From assembly GCF_015229955.1 (NCBI RefSeq), contig NZ_JAAKYZ010000007.1, positions 24,345-88,344 of the forward strand: a stretch of 64,000 bases of DNA, given 5' to 3'. The notes below the pieces were generated by a model. It ran no database searches and was not told the DNA's origin. It saw only the letters and a list, made by a program, of their open reading frames with translations. Each line of letters begins with the position of its first letter. Position 1 is the stretch's first letter. Positions 8,664 through 17,022 of this stretch are shown here, piece after piece. Both the position numbers and the translations under genes were made by a program. The stretch is from Campylobacter concisus (GTDB lineage Bacteria > Campylobacterota > Campylobacteria > Campylobacterales > Campylobacteraceae).

Positions 8664-9663
8664 ACAAATAATTACCTCTACTGGCTATGGTGGTACGGGC
8701 AGTAGTGCCATAACTGATCTACTTAAAGAGTTTGATTCTGGAATTTCTATGGGTGATGCTGAATTTTGGTTCTTACAAGACTATGATGGGGTATCTGATC
8801 TAGAGTATTATTTAATAGATGGAAATCATAGATCTAAAGTTAGTATGGCAATCAGCAAATTTATTAAATATATAAAAATCCATAATACTTTTTACAATAA
8901 ATTTTTTGGTGAAAATTTTATTAAATATTCAAATGAATATATTAATTCTTTAGTTGATGCAAGCTTTAGGAAAGCGTTGAGTGATTATGAAGTAAGTAAT
9001 AGTTTTTTGAAACTATGGTACTTTAAACTTTACCCGATTATGCAGCTCGGGATAAAAAAAATCTTAAAACAAGATACATTTGAATTTTCACCAAAGATAC
9101 GTCTGATTGATAAGTATTATTCTATTCCAGACAAAAATAGATTTTATATCGAAACTAAAAAGTATACTAGTAAACTTTTTAGTTTATTAGATACAGATAA
9201 CAAATATAAATTTATTGCCATAGATCAATTGGTGCCGTCTATTAATACTAATAGATATTTTAACTATGTTGATAATTTAAAAGTAATTGTAGTAGATCGT
9301 GATCCAAGGGATCTTTTTTTGTTGAATGAGACGCACTGGAATGGCGCATCTTATATCTGTGACACAACTAATATATATGAATATATAAATTGGTATAAGA
9401 CAATGAGGGAACATAGAAAAACAGAGAAAAAAAATAATAATGTAGTTTATATGATGATAGAAGAACTTATATACGAGTATGATAAGTCATTAGGGCGTTT
9501 GTATAATTTTCTAGGTTTAGCAGAAGAAGAACATATAAAAAAAAGACAATATTTTAATCCAGCTGTATCTAAAAATTGGACTAGACTTTGGGAAAAATAT
9601 CCCAAATATAAAAAAGAAGTAGAGATTATTAGGGAGCATTTAAATGAATATTGCTACAAATGA
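8656..9663 (+). CDS. Sulfotransferase family protein
   Basis: This 335-residue protein begins IITSTGYGGTGSSAITDLLK, the P-loop-like 5'-phosphosulfate-binding motif of PAPS sulfotransferases. Later it has VIVVDRDPRDLFL, the 3'-phosphate-binding motif with the conserved Arg-Asp-Pro-Arg-Asp. It would transfer sulfate from PAPS to a sugar hydroxyl in the glycan made by this cluster. It overlaps the GT4 gene upstream by 8 bp and the following gene by 20 bp. No PAPS-synthesis genes are in the window. Distant members of this family can be divergent, so substrate and even sulfate donor remain inference. Confidence 0.72.
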   Translation: MHKQIITSTGYGGTGSSAITDLLKEFDSGISMGDAEFWFLQDYDGVSDLEYYLIDGNHRSKVSMAISKFIKYIKIHNTFYNKFFGENFIKYSNEYINSLVDASFRKALSDYEVSNSFLKLWYFKLYPIMQLGIKKILKQDTFEFSPKIRLIDKYYSIPDKNRFYIETKKYTSKLFSLLDTDNKYKFIAIDQLVPSINTNRYFNYVDNLKVIVVDRDPRDLFLLNETHWNGASYICDTTNIYEYINWYKTMREHRKTEKKNNNVVYMMIEELIYEYDKSLGRLYNFLGLAEEEHIKKRQYFNPAVSKNWTRLWEKYPKYKKEVEIIREHLNEYCYK

Positions 9664-11104
9664 TCTTAAAAAACTAATTGAGCCACATTTTCAAGGAGAT
9701 CTAATCAAGGATTATTATGAAATTAAAACAATAAAAGCTATAAATTTATTAACTCATACTAGATTGGACCTGGCCTTTAAACTTTTATACCTTGATATGA
9801 TAAATAAGGATAGTGCTTTTGCAAAAAAAGTTTATGAAGAGCATATACGTGCGTTTAGTTTGGGGAAATTTACTGAGTTTGGTAATAAAAACAAAAATGG
9901 CATTATTTCTTTTATAAAAGAATTTGATAGTACTTTTGAGAGTATTAAGAAAAATGGATTTGACTGTCGTAAAACTATTGTGCCACTTTCAAAAAATAAG
10001 TCTATAGCAAATGGAGCACATAGGGTTTCCAGTGCTATATATATGGATATAGATGTTGGGTGTGTGCAAATAGATACTGCAGACCATATTTATAACTACA
10101 AATTTTTCTATGAGCGAAATGTGTCGAATAAAATCTTAGATGCTGTAGTTGCTAAATTTATAGAATATGCCAACAATACATATATCGCCTTTATATGGCC
10201 TACAGCACAAGGACACGACGAAGAAATAGAAGAAATAGTGCCAAGAATAGTATATAAAAAAGAGATAAAACTTAATCCAAATGGTGCGCACAACTTAGTT
10301 TCTCAAATATATTATGGGGAAGAGTGGTTGGGTAGAGTAGAGAATAATTTTAGTGGGTCCAAAGGCAAGCTTATAGAGTGTTTTACTAATTTTAATCCGG
10401 TAAGAATTGTGGTGTTTCAAGAAGATAGTTTAAATAATGTATTAAAAATAAAAGATAAAATAAGAAATATTTTTAATATTGGAAAACATTCTGTACATAT
10501 AACTGACACTAAAGAAGAAGCTATAAGAGCATCACGTATAGTTTTAAATGATAACAGTATTCACTTTTTAAACTATGCAAAGCCAAACAAATATATTGTT
10601 GTTCATAGAAATATAGATAAATTTAAGAAGTTTATAGTAGATAATAAGCTTAATACTGATGATGTAGCGTTGGATGGTAGCATAATCTTATCCGTTTATG
10701 GGTTAAGAGAATCTCGAGATATAGATTATTTTTCAAGCATAAAAATTGAGAATAAGGAATTTGAAGCCCACGATGAAGAATTGAGATATCATAAAAAAGA
10801 AAAAAGCGATATTATTTACAATCCAGAGAATTATTTTTATTTTAATGGTTTAAAATTTGTATCATTTGTTCAATTATATAAAATGAAAAAAAATCGCCAT
10901 GAAAAAAAGGATATAAATGATTGTAAAATAATGGAAGCTTTGATAGAAAATAATAATTTAAAAAAACTAATAAATGGAATCAAACAGGACTTATTCTATA
11001 TAAATATAAAGATTAGGGCAAAATTAATAATTTTTTTAAAAGGTATTGGACTTTTTTGTATAGCAGAAAGAATATATAGCGTATTAAAGGGTAATATAAA
11101 ATGA
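9644..11104 (+). CDS. Unidentified two-part glycan-cluster protein (possible nucleotidyltransferase-like C-terminal part)
   Basis: This 486-residue protein was not recognised as a whole. Residues 100-150 contain KNKSIANGAHRVSSAIYMDI, resembling the NG-x-HR substrate loop of ParB/sulfiredoxin-like folds. Around residue 345 LDGSIILSVYGLRESRDIDY resembles the GS-x-x-x-G-x-R-x-S-x-DID pattern of minimal nucleotidyltransferases. The C-terminus is basic and hydrophobic. An AGGGAG ribosome-binding site lies 7 bp before the ATG, inside the sulfotransferase gene, and the stop overlaps the next gene by 4 bp. The context says it acts on the same glycan or its carrier. Both domain guesses are weak. Confidence 0.5.
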   Translation: MNIATNDLKKLIEPHFQGDLIKDYYEIKTIKAINLLTHTRLDLAFKLLYLDMINKDSAFAKKVYEEHIRAFSLGKFTEFGNKNKNGIISFIKEFDSTFESIKKNGFDCRKTIVPLSKNKSIANGAHRVSSAIYMDIDVGCVQIDTADHIYNYKFFYERNVSNKILDAVVAKFIEYANNTYIAFIWPTAQGHDEEIEEIVPRIVYKKEIKLNPNGAHNLVSQIYYGEEWLGRVENNFSGSKGKLIECFTNFNPVRIVVFQEDSLNNVLKIKDKIRNIFNIGKHSVHITDTKEEAIRASRIVLNDNSIHFLNYAKPNKYIVVHRNIDKFKKFIVDNKLNTDDVALDGSIILSVYGLRESRDIDYFSSIKIENKEFEAHDEELRYHKKEKSDIIYNPENYFYFNGLKFVSFVQLYKMKKNRHEKKDINDCKIMEALIENNNLKKLINGIKQDLFYINIKIRAKLIIFLKGIGLFCIAERIYSVLKGNIK

Positions 11105-12093
11105 TAGACATTAGTAAAAATCCAGTCGTGTCCGTTGTGATGTCTGTGTATAATGCTGAAAAATATTTAGATGCTGCTATACGAAGCATACTGGAACAAA
11201 CATATAATAATTTTGAATTTATCATTATCAATGATGGCTCAAATGATAGGAGCCTGGAAATAATTAAAAAGTATAAGAATGAAGATGATCGCATAGTTTT
11301 AATCAGCAGGGAAAACAGAGGATTAATATCGAGCTTAAATGAGGGGATAGCAAAAGCAAGAGGTGAGTATATAGTAAGAATGGATGCAGATGATATTAGT
11401 TTGCCGTTTAGGATAGAAAAACAACTACAAGTGATGGAACATGACAAAGATATAGTTGTTTGTGGAAGTTGGATAAATATTTTTGGGGAAAATATAAATG
11501 AAAAAGTTGCTAGATATTTTGAACACGACAAACAAATAAAAGCAAATTTGCTTGTTTCTTGTTGTTTTGCTCATCCATCAGTAATGATTAGAAAAGATGC
11601 CTTTACAAATAATAATATTTTGTATGATGAAAGGTTTAAAAATGCAGAAGATTATCATCTTTGGACTCAGCTTGCAAAGGTTGGTAAATTTTATAATATC
11701 CCAGAAATACTCTTAAAATATAGATTTTTAGAAACAAGCATTACAAGATTATCAGACAAGGATTGTTCAAAAAGATATAACGTATTAAAAGATATTTTTA
11801 AAGAAGCTCTTAAGGCAGTTGATTTAAGTATAAACGAAGAAGATATGAAAGTACATTTTATAATATCCGATAATGCAAGAATAAAAAATAATAAAATCGA
11901 ATTAAAACGTATAAAGAACTACTTTGATAAAATTTTAAAAGCCAGTGAGAATAAACAAGTAGTAGACTTGACTACTTTAAAACAAGTACTTGGTAGAAGA
12001 TGGTTGTATAATCTTATTTGCCATAAAGATATTAGAGCTATATTTTATAGCTATTTTTGGTTTGGCGTAGCTAGTGTTCTCAAAGGCAAATAA
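11101..12093 (+). CDS. Glycosyltransferase family 2 (GT-A)
   Basis: This 330-residue inverting GT-A enzyme has VSVVMSVYNAEKYLDAAIRS near the N-terminus, the nucleotide-binding FIIINDGSNDRS, and the metal-binding DxD as VRMDADDIS. AEDYHLWTQLA supplies the likely catalytic ED-x-x-LW motif. It overlaps both neighbours (4 bp upstream, 1 bp downstream). It probably adds one sugar to the lipid-linked unit on the cytoplasmic face; the sugar is unknown. Confidence 0.9.
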   Translation: MIDISKNPVVSVVMSVYNAEKYLDAAIRSILEQTYNNFEFIIINDGSNDRSLEIIKKYKNEDDRIVLISRENRGLISSLNEGIAKARGEYIVRMDADDISLPFRIEKQLQVMEHDKDIVVCGSWINIFGENINEKVARYFEHDKQIKANLLVSCCFAHPSVMIRKDAFTNNNILYDERFKNAEDYHLWTQLAKVGKFYNIPEILLKYRFLETSITRLSDKDCSKRYNVLKDIFKEALKAVDLSINEEDMKVHFIISDNARIKNNKIELKRIKNYFDKILKASENKQVVDLTTLKQVLGRRWLYNLICHKDIRAIFYSYFWFGVASVLKGK

Positions 12094-13073
12094 TGGAAAA
12101 ATATAATGTTTCTATAATAGTGCCTATTTATAATGTGGAGAAATATATAAAAAAGTGTGTAACTACGCTTTTAGAGCAAGACTATAACAATATAGAGTAT
12201 ATTTTTGTAAATGATTGTACTCCAGATGGTTCTATAAAAATTTTGAAAGATACCATTGAAAAATATCCAAATAGAAAAGATGATATAAAAATTATCAACA
12301 ATATAAAAAATAGTGGATCAAGTCTTACTAGAAAATATGGTTTGGATGCTTCAAATGGTAAATATGTTTTGTTTGTAGATAGTGACGACTGGGTCGATAA
12401 AGATATGGTAAGTTCTTTGATTAATGAAACTAGAAAAAGTTATGCAGACATAGTTTGTTTTGACTATATTAAAGAATTTAATAAAAAAAGCATTGTAAAA
12501 AGTTTTTTTTATACAAAAAATCACCCAAAGTCTAATTTGAACTTTGTAAAAGCTATTTTATCTCATGAAATTTCTGTTTCCATGTGTGATAAATTGGTTA
12601 AAAGAGAGCTTTATGAAAATGTTGAATTTCCATATTTTTCACACTGCGAAGATAGTTTTGTAAATTTACAGCTTTTTTATTGGGCAAAAAAAATTATTCA
12701 CATTGCAAAACCATTTTATCACTATAGGACAAATCCTAATTCGCTTTCTAGTAGTTTTTCAAATAATAAAAAAGCCCTTGATGATTTTGCTGATTTTAGC
12801 AGAGCTGTAAAGAATTTTTTGATACAAAAAGATCTTTTCGATGAATATTTTAAATTTCATATTCCTACTATTTTAAAATTTACTTTGGATTATTCTGAAA
12901 GTGATTTCAAAAAACAAATAAATGCTATATGCCCAGAAGCAAATAATATAAAATATGTTTTTCAAATCAATAGAAATATAATCTATAAAATTTTATATAG
13001 CACAGTTTTTATAGGGTTCCCGCAAATTTTTGTTTTTGCAAAAAAAGTATTTATTAGGCTTAGAAATTTTTAG
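12093..13073 (+). CDS. Glycosyltransferase family 2 (GT-A)
   Basis: This 326-residue GT2 enzyme begins VSIIVPIYNVEKYIKKCVTT and continues with YIFVNDCTPDGS and the DxD-type motif VLFVDSDDWVDK. The acceptor-side acidic motif is in FSHCEDSFVNLQLF. The second half is divergent, as is usual for acceptor recognition. The start codon shares a base with the upstream stop (TAATG). Substrates cannot be inferred. Confidence 0.9.
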   Translation: MEKYNVSIIVPIYNVEKYIKKCVTTLLEQDYNNIEYIFVNDCTPDGSIKILKDTIEKYPNRKDDIKIINNIKNSGSSLTRKYGLDASNGKYVLFVDSDDWVDKDMVSSLINETRKSYADIVCFDYIKEFNKKSIVKSFFYTKNHPKSNLNFVKAILSHEISVSMCDKLVKRELYENVEFPYFSHCEDSFVNLQLFYWAKKIIHIAKPFYHYRTNPNSLSSSFSNNKKALDDFADFSRAVKNFLIQKDLFDEYFKFHIPTILKFTLDYSESDFKKQINAICPEANNIKYVFQINRNIIYKILYSTVFIGFPQIFVFAKKVFIRLRNF

Positions 13074-13079
13074 ATTCAT

Positions 13080-14225
13080 ATGATTGGAGTTGCTATAAAA
13101 ATTTTTATAATCGGTAATGTCTCGTCTATGATGATAAATTTCAGAGAAGAGTTTATAAAAATACTTGTATCAAAAGGGTATGATGTCTACTGTTTAGTTA
13201 GTGACCACAATGAAGAAAGTAGAAAAAAAATAATCTCATTGGGTGCAACACCGCTTGACCACACTTTAAATGCAAAAGGGCTAAATCCATTTAAAGATCT
13301 CATTGCTACATATGATTTGGTTAAGCTATTTAGGCAGCATAGACCAGATGCGATTTTTTCTTTTTTTGTTAAACCAGTTATTTTTGCAACTATAGCCGCA
13401 AAAATAGCAAGAGTGCCACGAATAGTAGGCATGATAGAAGGGCTTGGCGGAGCTTTTACAGTCCATAAAAATGGGCAAACAAAAAAGGCGAAAATTATCA
13501 AAACTATACAAGTTCTTTTGTATAAAATTTCACTACCATCTCTTGATGAGCTTATATTTTTAAATAATGACGACAAAAAGGACTTGATCGATAGATACAA
13601 TATAAAAGTAAAATCCATAAATATATTAGGTGGTATAGGTGTTGATCTTGATAAATTCTCATATACTAAAGCACCTACTGATCCTATAAGTTTTATTTTT
13701 ATAGCAAGACTTCTTGCAGAAAAGGGAATATTTGAGTATTTAGAGGCAGCTAAAATCGTAAAAGAAAAATATAAAGATGTAAAGTTTTATATATTTGGTA
13801 GTTTTGATGAGCACAATCCATTTGGATTAACGCAAGAAGAGCTAAAACCTTATCTTGATAGTGACGTAGTTATATATCCTGGCTTCGTAAATGATATAAA
13901 AGAACGGATAGTAAATAGTTCCATTTTTGTCTTGCCTTCGTATTACAGAGAAGGTGTACCAAGAAGTACGCAGGAAGCTATGGCGATAGGAAGGGCAGTA
14001 ATAACCACAAATAGTGTAGGATGCAAAGAAACTGTTGAAGATGGAGTAAATGGATTCTTGGTGCCACCATTTGATAGTAAAATTTTGGCACAAAAGATGA
14101 TTTATTTTATACAAAATTCAGAAATGATAGTCCAAATGGGTATGGAAAGCAGAAAAATAGCTGAAGTAAAATTTAATATAAATGAAAAGAATGAAAGACT
14201 TGCAAAGATTATTATTGGGAAATAG
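13080..14225 (+). CDS. Glycosyltransferase family 4 (PglA/CapM-like)
   Basis: This 381-residue GT-B enzyme resembles the Campylobacter PglA branch: an N-terminal IIGNVSSMMINFREEFIKIL loop, PRIVGMIEGLGGAF in the middle, FIFIARLLAEKGIFEYLEAA at the start of the C-terminal domain, and LPSYYREGVPRSTQEAMAIG with the paired glutamates that bind the donor. PglA itself adds GalNAc to bacillosamine-diphosphoundecaprenol; I infer only a related HexNAc- or hexose-type transfer. It is the last gene of the island. No clear ribosome-binding site precedes the chosen ATG, so a start a few codons further in is possible. Confidence 0.85.
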   Translation: MIGVAIKIFIIGNVSSMMINFREEFIKILVSKGYDVYCLVSDHNEESRKKIISLGATPLDHTLNAKGLNPFKDLIATYDLVKLFRQHRPDAIFSFFVKPVIFATIAAKIARVPRIVGMIEGLGGAFTVHKNGQTKKAKIIKTIQVLLYKISLPSLDELIFLNNDDKKDLIDRYNIKVKSINILGGIGVDLDKFSYTKAPTDPISFIFIARLLAEKGIFEYLEAAKIVKEKYKDVKFYIFGSFDEHNPFGLTQEELKPYLDSDVVIYPGFVNDIKERIVNSSIFVLPSYYREGVPRSTQEAMAIGRAVITTNSVGCKETVEDGVNGFLVPPFDSKILAQKMIYFIQNSEMIVQMGMESRKIAEVKFNINEKNERLAKIIIGK

Positions 14226-14353
14226 CACATTGCCATTTTTAGATTTTTAATTTAAAAATTTATATTGACTGGATTTTAGCAAACTTATCGTGATTTAAAT
14301 AATAAAAACCAAGACAAGCTGGTTAGTTTTTTAAGCTAGACTTCTACTAACCC

Positions 14354-14375
14354 ACTAGTCCACCAACTAGTTTTT
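14354..14375 (+). terminator. Possible weak terminator downstream of the glycan island
   Basis: Two copies of the self-complementary hexamer ACTAGT (14354-14359 and 14366-14371) can pair across a 6-nt loop and are followed by TTTTA. The stem is short. It lies 130 bp past the last glycosyltransferase, in a gap where nothing else stands out. Confidence 0.3.
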
Positions 14376-14410
14376 ATATTGTTCTTATTGGCCTTTTGTT
14401 TTAAAAATTC

Positions 14411-14699
14411 CTATTCATCTTTTGTAGGTTTAAACTCATCTTTGAAGAATTTTTGCTTAGTTTCTATCCTCTTTTCAAGCATCTTCTTATCGTAAATTTT
14501 ATATGAAGGCTTCCAGTACTCAAGGTAGTTTCTAAAACCAGTGCTGTGACCTGCATCATAGTGGCAGCTTGCACGTTTTGGCTCTTTATCGCTATCAAGG
14601 AGTTTTTATGACGACACGTGAGTTGCAGATATTGACTAGGTAGTTTTCATCTTTGCCGATAACTACAAAGTAAGCGCCAGCTAATTCTAATTTTTCCAT
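14411..14699 (-). pseudogene. Frameshifted small hypothetical gene
   Basis: Reading the minus strand from an ATG at 14699, the frame gives MEKLELAGAYFVVIGKDENY and runs to a TGA after 34 codons. The sequence continues sensibly in another frame as DSDKEPKRASCHYDAGHSTG and on to a stop at 14411. The 289-bp length is one base more than a multiple of three, so a single indel near 14595 joins a protein of about 96 residues. It has one Cys-x-His and many charged residues at the C-terminus. I do not recognise the family. Confidence 0.5.
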
Positions 14700-14765
14700 T
14701 GCATTTACTGCTTATAAACAAATTTAATTACTAAAGAATTAAGCTAAATAAAATAGAAAATAAAA

Positions 14766-14771
14766 TATAAT
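14766..14771 (+). promoter_or_regulatory. -10 element (TATAAT) for tRNA-Val
   Basis: A perfect TATAAT sits 11 bp before the tRNA 5' end. The upstream DNA is AT-rich with no clear -35 box, which is normal for Campylobacter sigma-70 promoters. Confidence 0.6.
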
Positions 14772-14782
14772 CCCAAATCTTT

Positions 14783-14858
14783 GGTCCCGTAGCTCAGTTG
14801 GTAGAGCACTACCTTGACATGGTAGTGGTCGATGGTTCGAGTCCATTCGGGGCCACCA
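14783..14858 (+). tRNA. tRNA-Val (anticodon GAC)
   Basis: The 76-nt sequence folds into a full cloverleaf. The acceptor arm is GGTCCCG pairing with CGGGGCC, the anticodon arm is CTACC-TTGACAT-GGTAG with GAC at 34-36, the T arm carries TTCGAGT, and the CCA end is encoded. It is the first stable RNA after the glycan island. Confidence 0.97.
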
Positions 14859-14932
14859 CTTCTAGCAAAATATCCCAAACAAGAGATTTAAAAATTAATT
14901 ATTAGTAAAATTTCTAAAGATGTGGTAAAGAC

Positions 14933-16366
14933 TTATTTCAAATAATCTTTCACATCATACTCTTTGCCAGCATCGTGATCTTTTAAAAGCTTTGCCACGA
15001 TAGGGCTTAAAATGATGATGGCAATTAAATTTGGTACGACCATCAAGCCATTAAACATATCTGCTAGGCTCCAGACAAAATCAACTTTTTGCAAGCTTCC
15101 CAAAAATACAAAAATGACTACTAAAATTTGAAAAGCTCTGACCGCTTTTGCCCCAAGAAGGTATCTTACATTGATCTCAGCAAAATAGTACCATCCAAGA
15201 ATTGTTGTAAATGCAAAGAAAAATAGGCAAACAGCTACGAAACTATATCCGCCAACCTTGCCAAAGATATGCGATGAGAAGGCTTCTTGTACTAAGGTTA
15301 TGCCTGTAAAGACCGCCTTGCCGTTTTCAAAGCTAATAACATTTGCGGTAAGTACTACAAAAACGGTTATATTTAAAACGATAAAAGTATCTACGAATAC
15401 GCTCATTATGCCAAGTACTGCTTGATCGACTGGGTGTTTGACATTAGCTGCGGCGTGTGCGTGCGGAGTCGAGCCCATGCCAGCTTCATTGCTAAAAAGA
15501 CCCCTTGCTATGCCGTATCTCATCGCAGCTGCTATGCTAGCTCCAGTAGCTCCACCCCACGCAGCTGAAGGATCAAACGCTGCTTTGTAGATAAGCAAAA
15601 CTGCATCTGGGATTTCATGAAAATTTAAAGCGATAATGATTAGTCCAACACCTACATAAAGCAAAGCCATCAAAGGCACAATCTTTTCAGCCACTCTTGC
15701 GATCGCCTTTACGCCACCTATAAAGATGACCGCGCAGACAATTGCTAAAAAAGCTCCAGTTATCCACTGAGGTATACCAAAGGCACCTTTAAAGCCGTCT
15801 GAGATCGAGTTTGCTTGCACCATATTTCCGATAAAGCCAAGCGCGATAATGATAGCGATAGCGAAAAATCCAGCTAAAATTTTTGCCCATTTTCCCTTTA
15901 ATCCACGACTTATATAAAATGCCGGACCGCCTATCGTGTGCCCGCTATCATCTTTTGTGCGGTAAATTTGAGCTAGGCAAATTTCAGCAAAATTTGTGGC
16001 CATGCCTAAAAATGCAGCGCACCACATCCAAAATATCGCTCCAGGACCGCCCATGATAAGAGCTGTTGTCGCACCTACTAGATTGCCAGTGCCAACTTGT
16101 GCGGCGATCGCAGTTGCAACTGCTTGAAACTGGCTCATGCCAGCCTTGCCAGCAGCTTCGCCGTGAAGTGAGAAATTTCCAAAAAGTTCTCTTAGACCCA
16201 TTTTAAACTTAAAAATTTGAACAAACCCAAGCCTAATAGTAAAAAATAGTCCAGTGCCGCAAAGTAAGGCGATAAGGAAGTATGGACCCCAAAGAAATGA
16301 ATTTATACTTTCAACACAATTATTTAAAATTTCAGCAAAATTTGTAGGCATTTTCTTGACTTTCAT
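14933..16366 (-). CDS. Alanine/glycine:cation symporter (AGCS family)
   Basis: This 477-residue membrane protein has about 10 or 11 hydrophobic spans. It has the AGCS hallmarks GTGLFFTIRLGFVQI in the first span, AIAAQVGTGNLVGATTALIM, and GLFSNEAGMGSTPHAHAAA. It would import Ala or Gly with Na+. The ATG at 16366 lacks a clear ribosome-binding site; a second ATG five codons in (MPTNF) is preceded by AAGAAA and is a reasonable alternative. It stands alone between tRNA-Val and a degraded ORF. Confidence 0.92.
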   Translation of the reverse strand: MKVKKMPTNFAEILNNCVESINSFLWGPYFLIALLCGTGLFFTIRLGFVQIFKFKMGLRELFGNFSLHGEAAGKAGMSQFQAVATAIAAQVGTGNLVGATTALIMGGPGAIFWMWCAAFLGMATNFAEICLAQIYRTKDDSGHTIGGPAFYISRGLKGKWAKILAGFFAIAIIIALGFIGNMVQANSISDGFKGAFGIPQWITGAFLAIVCAVIFIGGVKAIARVAEKIVPLMALLYVGVGLIIIALNFHEIPDAVLLIYKAAFDPSAAWGGATGASIAAAMRYGIARGLFSNEAGMGSTPHAHAAANVKHPVDQAVLGIMSVFVDTFIVLNITVFVVLTANVISFENGKAVFTGITLVQEAFSSHIFGKVGGYSFVAVCLFFFAFTTILGWYYFAEINVRYLLGAKAVRAFQILVVIFVFLGSLQKVDFVWSLADMFNGLMVVPNLIAIIILSPIVAKLLKDHDAGKEYDVKDYLK

Positions 16367-16625
16367 TGGTGTAGTTTAGAGAGCGAGTATATTTAAAAAA
16401 ATATAAAATTAGAATAAATAAGAAAAATTTTTTAGCTTGGCTTAAAATTTCGTGCTAGTTTTGGCTTACTCGTAGTGAACTTGTTTTTACTAGCAAGATT
16501 TTGCGACCAATATTTTTGTGCTCTAAGGCGTTTTTTGATTGATAATTTCTAAATTTATCCCACAATGAAGGTTTAGAATGGTTTTTAGATTTTAAAATTA
16601 GGTTTTTGCGTGTTTTAGGAGGCTT

Positions 16626-16955
16626 TTACACGAAATTTGCAATCTTTATTGCGCGGATATAACTTGGCAAAACATATTTGGCTCTTAGTTTGCTAAAAAT
16701 CTTATAAAGCACGTCACAAGCAGCTTTGGCGTTAAATTTTGCTTCATTGTTATTTGCTGGATTTGCCATATTTTATCCGCTATTTGACTTGTCAGTAGCC
16801 ACGCTCTGCATCAAATTTTTCTCATCGATCGCCGCCCAAAGTTGTTTAAAAATTTCTGGAAAGCTACTTGCTCTGTTATAAGCCGTCGTTAATCTACTCC
16901 AAGGCACGTCTTCTATCTTTAAATTTGCGATGTACACTAAATTTTGCTCGTTCAT
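16626..16955 (-). pseudogene. Small hypothetical gene interrupted by an in-frame TAA
   Basis: On the minus strand an open frame starts at 16955 (MNEQNLVYIANLKIEDVPWS), 6 bp after AAAAGGA, and stops at a TAA (16775-16773). The same frame continues two codons later with MANPANNNEAKFNAK and stays open to 16626. The block around WSRLTTAYNRASSFPEIFKQ looks like real protein. Whether this is one gene broken by a nonsense codon or a short gene plus a chance ORF cannot be settled here. Family not recognised. Confidence 0.4.
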
Positions 16956-17022
16956 CTGCATTCCTTTTAAAATTTACTCTTATACTCGCCATAAATAAAT
17001 CTGATAGAGTAAAGCCCAAAAT

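Noticed and set aside
11013..11531. Minus-strand open frame of 172 codons
   Set aside because: It is antisense to a clear GT2 gene, has no ribosome-binding site and reads as low-complexity hydrophobic sequence.
13187..13618. Minus-strand open frame of 143 codons
   Set aside because: It lies wholly antisense to the GT4 gene at 13080-14225 and has no recognisable motif.
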